From: Aurantiacibacter suaedae
GTDB taxonomy: Bacteria > Pseudomonadota > Alphaproteobacteria > Sphingomonadales > Sphingomonadaceae
Reading direction: 5' to 3'
DNA: 64,000 bases
NCBI RefSeq assembly: GCF_005434915.1
Contig: NZ_SKCG01000003.1
Coordinates: 434,001 to 498,000, forward strand
Part shown: piece by piece, positions 31,102-40,581 of the stretch
Numbering within the stretch: position 1 is the stretch's first letter
Layout of the letters: each line of letters starts with the position of its first letter
Position numbers and translations under genes: made by a program
The notes under the pieces: model-generated
The model's input: the letters and a program-made list of their open reading frames with translations, nothing else
Told to the model about the DNA's origin: nothing
Database searches by the model: none

Positions 31102-32082
31102 ATGACACAGCTTCAGCGGCTTTTCGCGTACATTGCGCGCGCCTGTACTCGCACGCCTGCGGTTTTCGCAGCCGTGCCCTGTTTGGTGCTGGCAGCCTGT
31201 GTTCCGCCTGCTCCCGAGTTTGCATCGGCTTCCTCGCGCACCGCCGAGTTGGAGCGGCGCCTCGCCGGGCCTGATGGCTCGGTGATGGTGGTGGCGCATC
31301 GGGGCTGCTGGCGCGAGGCTTCCGAAAACAGTCTCGACGCGATCGAGGCCTGCATTGCCGCCGGGATCGACATGGTCGAACTCGATGTGCGCGCCACGCG
31401 CGACGGGCAACTGGTGCTGTTGCACGATACGACGCTCGACCGCACCACCAATGGTTCCGGCCCGCTTGACCAGATGGACTCGGCCGAGGTGAGCAAGCTC
31501 CACCTGCGCGAAGGGCAGGGGCGGGGGGCACCGCTGACCGATCGCCACGTGCCCACGCTGGAGCAGGCGCTCGCCGCCGCCAAGGGGCGCATCCTCATCA
31601 ATCTCGATGCCAAGGTCGACCTGACCGATCAGGCGCTCAGCCTCATCGCGGAGCATGGCGACATGGATCAAATCCTGTTCAAGGCCGAAGCTCCGCTGGC
31701 AGAAGTGCAGCAATATGCGCCGTGGGTCGGCGAGGTGAACTTTCAGCCGATCCTGCGCGAACCTTATCTCGCTAGTGATCCGGAAGGCTCTATCGCGTCC
31801 TACGATCCGATCCGGCCCGTCAGCTACGAGATCGACGTCAAGACGCGCGCCTTCACGCCGGTGGTCGCGCCGCTGATCCGCGCGCGCTGTGCGCGCTTCT
31901 GGGTGAACAGCCTCTCGGGCCGCACCTACGACGAAAAACAGGCGCTGGCCGACCCCGATCACGTGTGGGGCGCGCTCGTCGCCGAGGGCGTCGACGCCAT
32001 CCAGACCGACTATCCGCTGCTCCTGCGCGCATATCTCGACAAGGTTCAGCCACCCGCTCTGCGCTGCCAGCCGGGCGGCTGA
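31102..32082 (+). CDS. Glycerophosphodiester phosphodiesterase, lipoprotein
   Basis: 326 aa. Signal sequence with lipobox LVLAAC (Cys33). GDPD TIM-barrel motifs: VVAHRGCW (His66, Arg67), SENSLDAIEACI (Glu75), MVELDVRATRDG (Glu93, Asp95), VLLHDTTLDRTTNGSG (His108) and C-terminal DAIQTDYPLLL. It hydrolyses glycerophosphodiesters to an alcohol and glycerol 3-phosphate, here at the envelope. It lies upstream of a TBDR, with a second GDPD beyond it, suggesting extracellular or periplasmic digestion of glycerophosphodiester-containing material. Confidence 0.94.
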   Translation: MTQLQRLFAYIARACTRTPAVFAAVPCLVLAACVPPAPEFASASSRTAELERRLAGPDGSVMVVAHRGCWREASENSLDAIEACIAAGIDMVELDVRATRDGQLVLLHDTTLDRTTNGSGPLDQMDSAEVSKLHLREGQGRGAPLTDRHVPTLEQALAAAKGRILINLDAKVDLTDQALSLIAEHGDMDQILFKAEAPLAEVQQYAPWVGEVNFQPILREPYLASDPEGSIASYDPIRPVSYEIDVKTRAFTPVVAPLIRARCARFWVNSLSGRTYDEKQALADPDHVWGALVAEGVDAIQTDYPLLLRAYLDKVQPPALRCQPGG

Positions 32083-32161
32083 CCCTGCGGCCTGCCGTGG
32101 CCGCCAATTCACCAAAACATCGCCGACTTCGAATGACCTCAAGCAACAGGACTTGTTACCC

Positions 32162-34882
32162 ATGACCCGTATCTCCCGCCTTTCCTGCGCCGCCGCTACC
32201 TCGGTGCTGGCGCTTGCCCTTGGTCACAACGCCGCCATGGCTCAGAGCGCTCCGGCACAATCCGAAGCCGAGCAGGACGAAGATCGCAGCGTTCTGGTCG
32301 TGCAGGGCTACCGCCTCTCCAACGTCGCCGCGGTCGAGGCGAAGCGCGACGCCACCGGCATCACCGATTCCATCGCGCAGGATCAGGCCGGCCTGCTGCC
32401 CGATCTCACCATCGCGCAGGTTGCCCAGCGCATTCCCGGCCTCGCGCTGGTGCCCGATTTCGGCACCGCCAACGATCGCTCGCCCGACCTTGCCGAAAGC
32501 GTGATGATCCGCGGCATCGGCTCGGCCTATAACCAGGTGACCATCGACGGAATGCCGCTCGCCACCACGTCGAGTTCCAGCCGCGGTGCGCGCATCGAGC
32601 TGTTGCCGCCTTCCTTCGTCAGCCGGATCGACGCGATCAAGACCATCACCGCCAACCTCGACCCGCACGCGCTGAGCGGCCAGCTCGACCTCATCACCGC
32701 CAGCGCCTTCGACAGCAACCGCACCTCGCTCGCGGTGCGCGCCTCGATTGGCGACAACTCCACCGCTGGCGCCGCCGACATGGATCAGGGCCAGAATGTG
32801 CGCGCCGACGCCACCTTCTCCACCCCCTTCGGCGCCAACCGCGACTGGGGCCTCGTGGTTTCCGGCTCCTTCGCGCGTTACTATTCGAGCAACTACGACC
32901 AGAAGCCGGGCGCGGTCGACAGCAGCTATCGCATCTATCGCACCGGCTCGAACGATCAGGTCGACTATGCCGACATCACCGACACCAACGGCTATTCGGC
33001 GGCCTCACGCAACCAGATCTTCGTTTATGATGACAAGGTCACGCGCGCATCGGGCGTGATGAAGCTCGAATACGATCCGTCCAACAGCACCTATGCCTCG
33101 ATCTACACCGGCTACTTCTATCAGGAAGAGGACGAGATCCGGAACGAGTACCTCGCCACGGCCAACGAGAAAATTGCCCCCGCCAACCAGACCGAGACCT
33201 TTGGCGAATGGGCGCAGGGCCGCACCTCGCTCGGCTATTCGCACCAGCCGCAAAAGCGCGAGACCTTCGTCGTTTCGGGCCTGGTCGACCAGACGCTGAA
33301 CGATGCCCTGAGCCTTGAGTTGCGCGGCAGCCACTCGCGCGCGCGGCTCAACACCATTCGCGATCGTTCGAAGTTCAGCACCGACAAGAACCTTCCCGAG
33401 AGCGCCTTCTCCTACGATCTCGGCGCGGGCTTCCCGATGCTGGATTTCTACGATCCCGAGTTCGTCAACGATGCGGCGAATTACGAGGAAGGCTATATCC
33501 AGCACATCACCCAGCGCGCGGCGCAGAACCTCAGCTTCGGTTCGGCCGATCTGTCGTACAACTTCGACAGGGACGACCGCGGTCTCGGCTTCAATGCCGG
33601 GGTGAGCTATTCCAACACCGACCAGTCGTTCGACCAGAACCGCCTCGCCGGGCTACTTGACGCGGATGACCCGGTGACGATGGAAAACTTCGTGCGCGAT
33701 GTGCGCCTGCCGACGACCGATAGCGAGGTCGATTTCCTGTTCATTGATGACGATGCCTATCGCGCCGCATGGCAGGCGGCAGGCACCCCGATCACCTCGG
33801 ACGACAGCGACACCGATATCTCGAGCGACTACGACATCAACGAGCAGATCTTCGCTGCCTATGTCGAAGCGAACTTCCGCACCGATTCCTTCAACCTGCG
33901 CGCCGGCCTGCGCTATGACAACACGGTCAACAACGTCGATCTCTGGCTTCAGGACGATAACCTGCCCGCAGAGCCAAACGATGCAGCCCAGTATGTGCGC
34001 AGCCATCGCCGCGCGACCTACGATTATTTTCTGCCCTCGGTCATTGCCAGCTACCAGTTCGGCAATGGGTTCGTCGTGCGTGCCGGCTACTCGAAGACGA
34101 TCGGCCGGCCTGACTTCAACTACTATGCCATCGGCGAGAGTATCGGCCTGCCCGAAGACAGCGAGGATAACACCATCTCGATCAAGCGCGGCAACCCCGA
34201 TCTGAAACCACGCACCTCCAACAATTTCGATCTGTCGCTGGAATGGTATGCGGGGCGGGGCAGCCTGCTGTCGGTGGCGGCGTTCTACAAGGACATCAAG
34301 GACCTGATCTTCACGCAGAACATCACCCTCGATGGCATTGTTTATGACGGGGAAACCTACACGGCGCGGGTGACCACGCCGATGAACTCGCAGGCGGCCA
34401 AGCTGAAGGGGCTCGAACTGTCGGCGCGGCAGGATTTCCAGGACTATACCGACAGCTTCCTCGGCAACTTCGTGCTCTCGGCCAATGCCACCTTCATCGA
34501 TGGCGAGCAGACCGTGGTTCAGGCCGACGAGACGCTGCGCGATGTGAACGGGCTGGAAGGTCAGCCGGAATTCCTCGCCAACGCGACGCTTTCCTACGAG
34601 ACTGAGCGCTTCGGGGCGTCGGTCGCCTACAACTACGTCGGCGATTACCTGAAGTCGATCAACGAGGATGCCGAGGTGTTCGACATCTTCAGCCGCCATC
34701 GCGGCGAGGTCTCGGCGCAGGTCCGCTACAGCGTGAGCGACAATTTCACGGTGATCGTGGAAGGCCAGAACCTCACCAAGTCGCAGATCGAATACTACCG
34801 TGAAATGCCGACCGGCCAGCTCGTCGCCGAGCGCAGCCAGAAGGGCCGGGTGCTCTGGCTCGGCGTCTCGGGCCGGTTCTGA
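32162..34882 (+). CDS. TonB-dependent receptor between two phosphodiesterases
   Basis: 906 aa from ATG 32162 (AGGA ten bases upstream). Signal peptide ends NAAMAQ. The plug (QAGLLPDLTIAQVAQRIPGL, MIRGIGSAYNQVTIDGMPLA, VSRIDAIKTITANLDPHALS) follows the long-receptor pattern common in Caulobacter, Xanthomonas and sphingomonads (TonB-Xanth-Caul type). The barrel ends RVLWLGVSGRF with FTVIVEGQNLTKSQIEYYRE near the C-terminus. Placement between two secreted GDPDs suggests that it imports a glycerophosphodiester or the sugar/alcohol part of one; inferred. Confidence 0.95.
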   Translation: MTRISRLSCAAATSVLALALGHNAAMAQSAPAQSEAEQDEDRSVLVVQGYRLSNVAAVEAKRDATGITDSIAQDQAGLLPDLTIAQVAQRIPGLALVPDFGTANDRSPDLAESVMIRGIGSAYNQVTIDGMPLATTSSSSRGARIELLPPSFVSRIDAIKTITANLDPHALSGQLDLITASAFDSNRTSLAVRASIGDNSTAGAADMDQGQNVRADATFSTPFGANRDWGLVVSGSFARYYSSNYDQKPGAVDSSYRIYRTGSNDQVDYADITDTNGYSAASRNQIFVYDDKVTRASGVMKLEYDPSNSTYASIYTGYFYQEEDEIRNEYLATANEKIAPANQTETFGEWAQGRTSLGYSHQPQKRETFVVSGLVDQTLNDALSLELRGSHSRARLNTIRDRSKFSTDKNLPESAFSYDLGAGFPMLDFYDPEFVNDAANYEEGYIQHITQRAAQNLSFGSADLSYNFDRDDRGLGFNAGVSYSNTDQSFDQNRLAGLLDADDPVTMENFVRDVRLPTTDSEVDFLFIDDDAYRAAWQAAGTPITSDDSDTDISSDYDINEQIFAAYVEANFRTDSFNLRAGLRYDNTVNNVDLWLQDDNLPAEPNDAAQYVRSHRRATYDYFLPSVIASYQFGNGFVVRAGYSKTIGRPDFNYYAIGESIGLPEDSEDNTISIKRGNPDLKPRTSNNFDLSLEWYAGRGSLLSVAAFYKDIKDLIFTQNITLDGIVYDGETYTARVTTPMNSQAAKLKGLELSARQDFQDYTDSFLGNFVLSANATFIDGEQTVVQADETLRDVNGLEGQPEFLANATLSYETERFGASVAYNYVGDYLKSINEDAEVFDIFSRHRGEVSAQVRYSVSDNFTVIVEGQNLTKSQIEYYREMPTGQLVAERSQKGRVLWLGVSGRF

Positions 34883-34899
34883 TCGCACGTTCGTCACGG

Positions 34900-34928
34900 G
34901 GAGGCGGGCGCATGGTGCGCTCGCCTCC
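34900..34928 (+). terminator. Hairpin after the TBDR gene
   Basis: 12-bp stem (GGAGGCGGGCGC pairing with GCGCTCGCCTCC, one G-T pair) and loop ATGGT, starting 18 bases past the TBDR stop and ending 30 bases before the next phosphodiesterase. It may attenuate rather than stop transcription into that gene. Confidence 0.55.
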
Positions 34929-34957
34929 TCGAACGGTTTGGAAAGGAACCTGACACG

Positions 34958-35857
34958 ATGAAAACCACCTTGTCCTGTGCCGCCGCAATGCTGTTTGCGG
35001 TGGCGGCCACGCCCGCGCTGGCGAGCCCCGTTTGCGGTGACCCAGCGCGCATGGCGCAGCTTCAGGCGCAGCTGCACGATCCCACCGGACCGGTGCTGAT
35101 CGCCTCGCATCGTGGCGGCCATCTCAATGCACCCGAAAACTCGCTCGCAGCGGCTGAGGAGGCGGTTGTGAACGGCGCCGACGTGCTCGAAATCGACGTG
35201 CGTGTCTCGCGCGATGGCGTGCCCTTCATCATGCATGACAGCACCGTTGATCGGACCACCAACGGCGCAGGCGTGGCCGAGGACACGACCTATGCCGAGC
35301 TGCGCGCGCTGCGCCTTGAAGGCGGCGAGACCCCACCGCCGAGCCTCCTGGAAATGTTGCGGCACAGTTGCGGCCGCATTCTGGTCGATCTCGATATGAA
35401 GACAGACCGGGTCGGCCCGGTGATGGCCGTGGTCGAAGGGCTGGGAATGATCGATCAGGTGATCGTGTTCGACGACGATAGCGATACGCTGCGCCGTGCC
35501 CGCGCGCTGGTGCCGACCATTGCGGTGATGACCCGGCTGCGCCCCGACAGCACGCTGGCGCAAAAGAACCGTGGGCTGTCACCCATTGCCATCGTGCATG
35601 GCGATACCGAGACGCTGGACCGAAAGACCAGCCAGGAGATCGCCGCCATGCCCGCGCGCATCTGGGCCAATGCGCTGGGCGATATCGACGCGGGTCTGTC
35701 CGATGCATGGGCTGCCTGCCCGGCGTTGGCCGATCTTGCGCAGCGGGGTGTCTCGGTGATCCAGACCGACTATCCGCGCCTGCTTCGCGCCCGCCTTGCC
35801 GCTTGTCAGGCACGCGAGGGCGCGGGCGAGAGAGATGGTGGGGGCGGGGTGCAATAG
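34958..35857 (+). CDS. Second glycerophosphodiester phosphodiesterase, secreted
   Basis: 299 aa. Signal peptide ends TPALAS (no lipobox). Catalytic motifs: IASHRGGHLNAPENS (His51, Arg52, Glu60), VLEIDVRVSRDG (Glu78, Asp80), IMHDSTVDRTTNGAG (His93) and VIQTDYPRLL. Clearly a paralogue of the gene at 31102-32082 but diverged and shorter, and probably free in the periplasm rather than lipid-anchored. GGAAAGGAA precedes the ATG. Confidence 0.93.
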   Translation: MKTTLSCAAAMLFAVAATPALASPVCGDPARMAQLQAQLHDPTGPVLIASHRGGHLNAPENSLAAAEEAVVNGADVLEIDVRVSRDGVPFIMHDSTVDRTTNGAGVAEDTTYAELRALRLEGGETPPPSLLEMLRHSCGRILVDLDMKTDRVGPVMAVVEGLGMIDQVIVFDDDSDTLRRARALVPTIAVMTRLRPDSTLAQKNRGLSPIAIVHGDTETLDRKTSQEIAAMPARIWANALGDIDAGLSDAWAACPALADLAQRGVSVIQTDYPRLLRARLAACQAREGAGERDGGGGVQ

Positions 35858-35962
35858 CCGCAAAAACCCCGGAAGACGGCCATCTTTCGCGCTTGCAGCA
35901 ATGAAGGTGTCACTAACCAGACCTAGGCCCGCCCCGCTTACAAAGACAAACAGGGGCGCGCC

Positions 35963-36472
35963 ATGGAACTGGACGAATTGTCATACCGACTGTTTCGCTG
36001 TTACGTCTATCGGCTGGCCTACCGCAAACTGGGCGACCATTCGGCAAGCGAAGACATCGTACAGGACAGTTTTCTGCGCTTTGCCCAATATCCCAGGGAA
36101 GCGGTAGGCAATGTCGGCGGGCTGCTGCACCGCATCGCCAATAACCTCATTATCGACCGTGCCCGCTCCAATCGGCGCCGGGCTGAAGATGCCTTGCCGG
36201 AAGATGGCATGGAAATTCCGGGCGAAGAACCTTCGCAAGAACAGGTATTGATCGACAAGCAACGCCTGGAACAGGCTTCACGAATACTCGACCAAATGCC
36301 GCCCTTGCGCCGCCAGGTCTTTATTTTGCGCCGACTGCATGGCATGTCGTCGAAAGAGGTGGGGGCAGCTATGTCGATCAGCCCAGCGGCGGTCGACAGC
36401 CATGTTGCCCGTGCCGTGCTGGCTCTTCACCGGGGCTTTGCTGCAGCGGAAGAGCAAACGATTTCTCGATGA
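35963..36472 (+). CDS. ECF sigma factor, FecI-like (unit 1)
   Basis: 169 aa. Sigma region 2: SEDIVQDSFLRFAQYP and LHRIANNLIIDRARSNRRR; region 4: LRRQVFILRRLHGMSSKEVG then AAMSISPAAVDSHVARAV. Iron-starvation/FecI-type ECF factor. The stop overlaps the following fecR-like start (ATGA), and an STN-containing TBDR follows: the classic cell-surface signalling trio in which the receptor, when loaded, signals through FecR to free the sigma factor. Confidence 0.93.
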   Translation: MELDELSYRLFRCYVYRLAYRKLGDHSASEDIVQDSFLRFAQYPREAVGNVGGLLHRIANNLIIDRARSNRRRAEDALPEDGMEIPGEEPSQEQVLIDKQRLEQASRILDQMPPLRRQVFILRRLHGMSSKEVGAAMSISPAAVDSHVARAVLALHRGFAAAEEQTISR

Positions 36473-37443
36473 ACCACAAGATTACCGAACAGGATGAAGA
36501 GGACGCAGCCCTGTGGGTGTCCCGTCATTTGGGCGGCCCGGTCGACGTGATGGCCTTCGCCCAGTGGATGGGCGACAAGCCGGGGCGGCGCGAGTTGTTC
36601 GATGCGATGTGGCGCAACTGCATGGACGACAGTGTCACTGCTTCCTTGCAGGAACACAGCAGCAGGCAGGACGATACGCCCGTGGCGGCGAACGATATGG
36701 CCCCTGCGGCGCATCCGGCGCGAGGGCTGATGATGCTCGGCGCTGTGGCTGCCGTGCTGATGGTCGTTGCCGCCTTCGTGTGGCTTCCCATGAGCCAAGT
36801 GCAGGCAACCAGCGAGCGATACCAGACGGCGGCCGGTGAAGTGCGTGAAGTCGCGCTGGCCGATGGCAGCACGGTGCTGCTTAACGGCGCGAGCGCAATC
36901 GACGTGCAGCTTGGCAACGATAGCCGCCATGTAACGCTGGCAGCAGGCGAAGCGCTGTTCGATGTCGCCCACGATGCCGACCGGCCCTTTACAGTGGCAG
37001 CTGGCGCGGGGAAGGTCACGGTGCTGGGAACGCGGTTCGATCTGGCGCTTAACGGCGATACGGTTGAGTTGGAAGTTTCTCGGGGACTGGTGCGTTTCGC
37101 GGCGAGCGAGGACGAAGACACGGCGGTGCTGGTGCGGCGCGCGCAGCGCTCCATGCTGGCAAACGGCGCCCCCACAGCTCCTGTCTCCTATGCCATGCGC
37201 GGGGAACCCGACTGGCGCAGCGGCTGGCTGGAAGTGGCAGACATGCCGCTGGCGCAGCTGATACCCCGGCTTGAGCGATGGACGGCCAAGACGATCGAAC
37301 TGGAAGACCCAGCTCTGCTCGACCGGCGCGTGGCCGGGCGCTTTCTACTCTCCGAGCCGGGGGCGGTGCTGTCGGGGCTTGGTGCGATGCACGATTTCCG
37401 GGTTCGTGAGACCGAGGCCTCTTTCGTAATCGACAGGCCTTGA
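36469..37443 (+). CDS. FecR-family anti-sigma regulator (unit 1)
   Basis: 324 aa. N-terminal cytoplasmic anti-sigma segment (about 1-80: EQDEEDAALWVSRHLGGPVD), one membrane helix (about 88-106, MMLGAVAAVLMVVAAFVWLP), and the periplasmic FecR domain (YQTAAGEVREVALADGSTVL, VTLAAGEALFDVAHD, VTVLGTRFDL) with a C-terminal STN-like fold (ELEDPALLDRRVAGRFLLSE). It would contact the STN domain of the TBDR encoded 15 bases downstream. Confidence 0.93.
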   Translation: MNHKITEQDEEDAALWVSRHLGGPVDVMAFAQWMGDKPGRRELFDAMWRNCMDDSVTASLQEHSSRQDDTPVAANDMAPAAHPARGLMMLGAVAAVLMVVAAFVWLPMSQVQATSERYQTAAGEVREVALADGSTVLLNGASAIDVQLGNDSRHVTLAAGEALFDVAHDADRPFTVAAGAGKVTVLGTRFDLALNGDTVELEVSRGLVRFAASEDEDTAVLVRRAQRSMLANGAPTAPVSYAMRGEPDWRSGWLEVADMPLAQLIPRLERWTAKTIELEDPALLDRRVAGRFLLSEPGAVLSGLGAMHDFRVRETEASFVIDRP

Positions 37444-37458
37444 TCCGGGATTTATCCA

Positions 37459-40400
37459 ATGGCTTTTCGAAGGCGCGCAACCCGCATGTCGCACATGCGC
37501 CTCAGCCGGGCTCTCCAGCGCCTTAGGCCAGCCACCCACGCTTCCCTCCGCCCGTTTGTGGTGATGGCGGCCGTGGCGGCGGCGTCACCAGCCGAGGCGC
37601 GCGACATCTCTTTTTCAGTGCCGGCAGGCCCGTTGTCGGCAGCGCTTCCCGCCTTTTCGCGCGATAGCGGTGTTCAGATCATCGCCCGGCCCGAAGTGCT
37701 GCGCGGGAAGCGCACACAAGGCGTGAGCGGGCGCATGTCGCTGGAGCGGGCGTTGCGAGTGTTGCTGCGCGGCACCGGGCTGCAAAGTCGCCGGCGGGGA
37801 GGCGTTATCCTGATCATTGAGGGCGCCGCGCCCGTGCGGCGTCCGCCCGCAGCCGTTCGGGCCTCTCCGGCGCCCGTCGCCCAAGTGCAGGACACCCGCC
37901 CGCTGATCGTAACCGGCCAGCGCATGGCAGACCGTTTCTCGGTCGAAACCAAGGTTGCCGCCATCGGCATCGTCGATGCGGTCAGCGGTGACGACATGCG
38001 GCGGCTTCCCGATAGCACCGTGGTCGATGCCCTGCGCCGCGTTCCGGGCGTGTCGGTCGTGGCCATTGCCGATAACGAGCATCCGCGCGACGTGCCCATT
38101 GCGCCGGTGGTGCGGGGGCTTACGCAGGCGTATAACAACATCACGCTAAACGGGATGCCTATTGCCTCCATCGGTGTGCCCGATGCCGTTTCGAACAGCG
38201 GCAGCCGGGGTGGGCGGATGGACTTGCTGCCAGCCTCGGCAATCGCGCGGCTCACAGTCATCAAGACCTTCACCCCGGACCTCGACGCCAATGCCATTGG
38301 CGGGGCAATCGATATGGAGACGCTGATGCCGTTCTCCGGCACCGGCGAGAGCTTTCTGGTGGGCGAGGCGGGACTGTCTGCGGCCAGCCAGCGCAGCGTT
38401 GTGCGCCCGCAATCGGAGCTCGGCGGCAATGCTTCTGTCACCGCAGGGCATGTATTCGGGCCTGATCGAAAGCTTGGCGTGCTGATCTCGGCCGACTTTC
38501 AGAGGCTCGACAACAGCAGCGACGTGCATGGCAACGCCGATGGTAATTTCTTCACCTACTACAATGACGATGGTGATGAGGTCAGCGATCTCGCGCTTTC
38601 CAACGGGATACTCGTGCCGCGCCAGGACAAATACTGGTACAACGAAAGCGCGCGCAAGCGCTGGGGGCTGCGCGCAGCCGTGGCGGCGAGGCCGTCCGAT
38701 CGGCTGAGCCTTTCTGCCATGGCCGGGCTTTATCGTTTCAACGATGGCTTTACCCGCAACGAGATCATCATCAGCGCTGGCGATGCGGCCGTGGCGGAGC
38801 AGACAGCGACTTCGGGCCGGTTTGCCAGCGGCTCGGTGCAGGTCGGCTATCGTGATGGCGTGACGCGCAGCGCGGTCCGCCTGGTGCAGCTCAAGGCGCA
38901 GTGGGAGCCATCATCGCGCGACCGGATCAGCCTTGCGAGCAGCATTTCGCGCGCCAGCCTCGACGAGGCCTTCCAGATGGTGAAGTTCACCGCTGGAACA
39001 GACAGCGAGGGCAAGGTGGTGGGCTCCCCAGCGCTTGGCATCACTTACGATACCGGCAGCTTTCACCACAGCTTCGCCCTTGCACCCGAGGCATACAACG
39101 ACCTTGCCGCCTATGCGCCGACCTACTGGCGCGATCGCGCACGTAGCGCGCGCTCCACCGCCGATGCGGTTCGTGCCGACTGGCACCATAATATGGACGG
39201 CGAGGAGGGCACCTTCGGGTTGGCAGCAGGCCTTTCCTGGAAGGCCACGCGCTACACCTACGCCTACACCAACGAGCAGTATCGCCTCTACGGCAGCTCG
39301 CTATCGCTGAGCGATGCAGGCAATGTTCGTGATGTGCCGCTTCGCTGGAACCGCAGCGGTCTGTCGCTGATCACAATTGAGCCGGACCCGGCCTGGCGCC
39401 TGCTCGAAGAGAATATCGGCAGCGCGGTCCGCAGTAACGCCACCGACGACAACCTGAGGGACAATTTTAGCCACCGCGAGCGCATCTTCGGTGCCTATGC
39501 CATGGCGCGTTACGAGCGCAGCGGGCTCGAGCTTGTCGCCGGCCTTCGCGCTGAGCAGACCTGGACCCGCACGGCGGCCAACCGCAAATTGGCCGACCTG
39601 TGGGAACCGGTCACGGTCCGCTCCGACTATCTGGAGGTGCTGCCCTCGCTGCTCGCCAACTACCAGGTTGCCGAAGGGCTGAAACTGCGCGCGGCCTACA
39701 GCCAGACGATGGGGAGACCCGGGTTCGAAGTCTATGCCCCTCGCCAGTCGATCAGCTTTGCGGCCGACGATGACAAAGGCGACAGTGCAGCGCTGGGCGT
39801 CAAGGTCAACCTCGGCAACGCGAATATCAGGCCGCGGATTTCGGACAATTTCGATCTCTCGCTCGAGTGGGAGCTGCCTTCGGCGCTGGGCGGATTGCTC
39901 TCGCTGGCGCTGTTCCGCAAGGCGATAACCGATGAGATCTTCGATTCGGTGACGACCGGCTACAGCTTCAACGGGATCTACTATCGCAACGCCAGGGTGA
40001 TCCAGCCCGTGAATGCCACTGAGGCCCGTGTCTCCGGTCTCGAACTGGGGGCAACCATCGTCTCGCTCGAAGAGCTGGCTGCGCCGCTTGAGCCGTTCGG
40101 TCTCAGCGCCAACTTGACCGTGCTGCGCGGAACGATGGCAATCCCCGTTCCAGATGGTGCGCCGCGAGAGATCGATCGGCTGATTGGCCAGCCTTCGCAG
40201 ATCCGCAATATTTCGGTCTACTACACGCGCGGCGGGTTCGAGCTGCGGGCGGCGCTCAACTGGACGGGGCTGGCCCTGCGCAGCGTGCAGGCGGACGATG
40301 CGCTACAGGACGTCTATTGGGCTCCGCGCCGACAGATCGACTTGCAAGCGCGCTATCGCCTGGCCGATGGCGTCAGCCTGATCTTCGAAGTCGCGAACCT

Positions 40401-40509
40401 GACCGAAGAACGGCTGGAGAGCTTGACCGGCCCGGACCATGTCTGGCTTAAAGACAGCTATTCGGTTCCGCGCACCCTGCGCCTGGGCGTGAGTGCGCGG
40501 ATCGGCTGA
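37459..40509 (+). CDS. TonB-dependent transducer with STN domain (unit 1)
   Basis: 1016 aa (ATGs at 37486 and 37495 are alternative starts). After the signal region (ending PAEAR, about residue 48) there is an STN signalling domain (ISFSVPAGPLSAALPAFSRD to GLQSRRRGGVILIIEG, about 49-120), the TonB box (RPLIVTGQRMADRFSVE), a plug with DVPIAPVVRGLTQAYNNITL and a barrel ending TLRLGVSARIG. STN plus upstream fecI and fecR mark it as a FecA-like transducer. The ligand is unknown; the family includes siderophore and carbohydrate receptors. Confidence 0.94.
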   Translation: MAFRRRATRMSHMRLSRALQRLRPATHASLRPFVVMAAVAAASPAEARDISFSVPAGPLSAALPAFSRDSGVQIIARPEVLRGKRTQGVSGRMSLERALRVLLRGTGLQSRRRGGVILIIEGAAPVRRPPAAVRASPAPVAQVQDTRPLIVTGQRMADRFSVETKVAAIGIVDAVSGDDMRRLPDSTVVDALRRVPGVSVVAIADNEHPRDVPIAPVVRGLTQAYNNITLNGMPIASIGVPDAVSNSGSRGGRMDLLPASAIARLTVIKTFTPDLDANAIGGAIDMETLMPFSGTGESFLVGEAGLSAASQRSVVRPQSELGGNASVTAGHVFGPDRKLGVLISADFQRLDNSSDVHGNADGNFFTYYNDDGDEVSDLALSNGILVPRQDKYWYNESARKRWGLRAAVAARPSDRLSLSAMAGLYRFNDGFTRNEIIISAGDAAVAEQTATSGRFASGSVQVGYRDGVTRSAVRLVQLKAQWEPSSRDRISLASSISRASLDEAFQMVKFTAGTDSEGKVVGSPALGITYDTGSFHHSFALAPEAYNDLAAYAPTYWRDRARSARSTADAVRADWHHNMDGEEGTFGLAAGLSWKATRYTYAYTNEQYRLYGSSLSLSDAGNVRDVPLRWNRSGLSLITIEPDPAWRLLEENIGSAVRSNATDDNLRDNFSHRERIFGAYAMARYERSGLELVAGLRAEQTWTRTAANRKLADLWEPVTVRSDYLEVLPSLLANYQVAEGLKLRAAYSQTMGRPGFEVYAPRQSISFAADDDKGDSAALGVKVNLGNANIRPRISDNFDLSLEWELPSALGGLLSLALFRKAITDEIFDSVTTGYSFNGIYYRNARVIQPVNATEARVSGLELGATIVSLEELAAPLEPFGLSANLTVLRGTMAIPVPDGAPREIDRLIGQPSQIRNISVYYTRGGFELRAALNWTGLALRSVQADDALQDVYWAPRRQIDLQARYRLADGVSLIFEVANLTEERLESLTGPDHVWLKDSYSVPRTLRLGVSARIG

Positions 40510-40581
40510 GCGAGCGCATAGCGGCTTTCCAACCTGCCAGATTGCACCTACACAACGGCGCACGATGTCGCGCACGTGGTC

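Noticed and set aside
33653-35563. Long minus-strand open frame (636 codons) opposite the TBDR and phosphodiesterase
   Set aside because: Antisense of two well-supported genes; composition typical of a shadow frame in high-GC DNA.
40576-40581. GTG six bases before the chosen start of the second sigma factor
   Set aside because: Neither start has a good ribosome site; ATG preferred, difference is only two residues.
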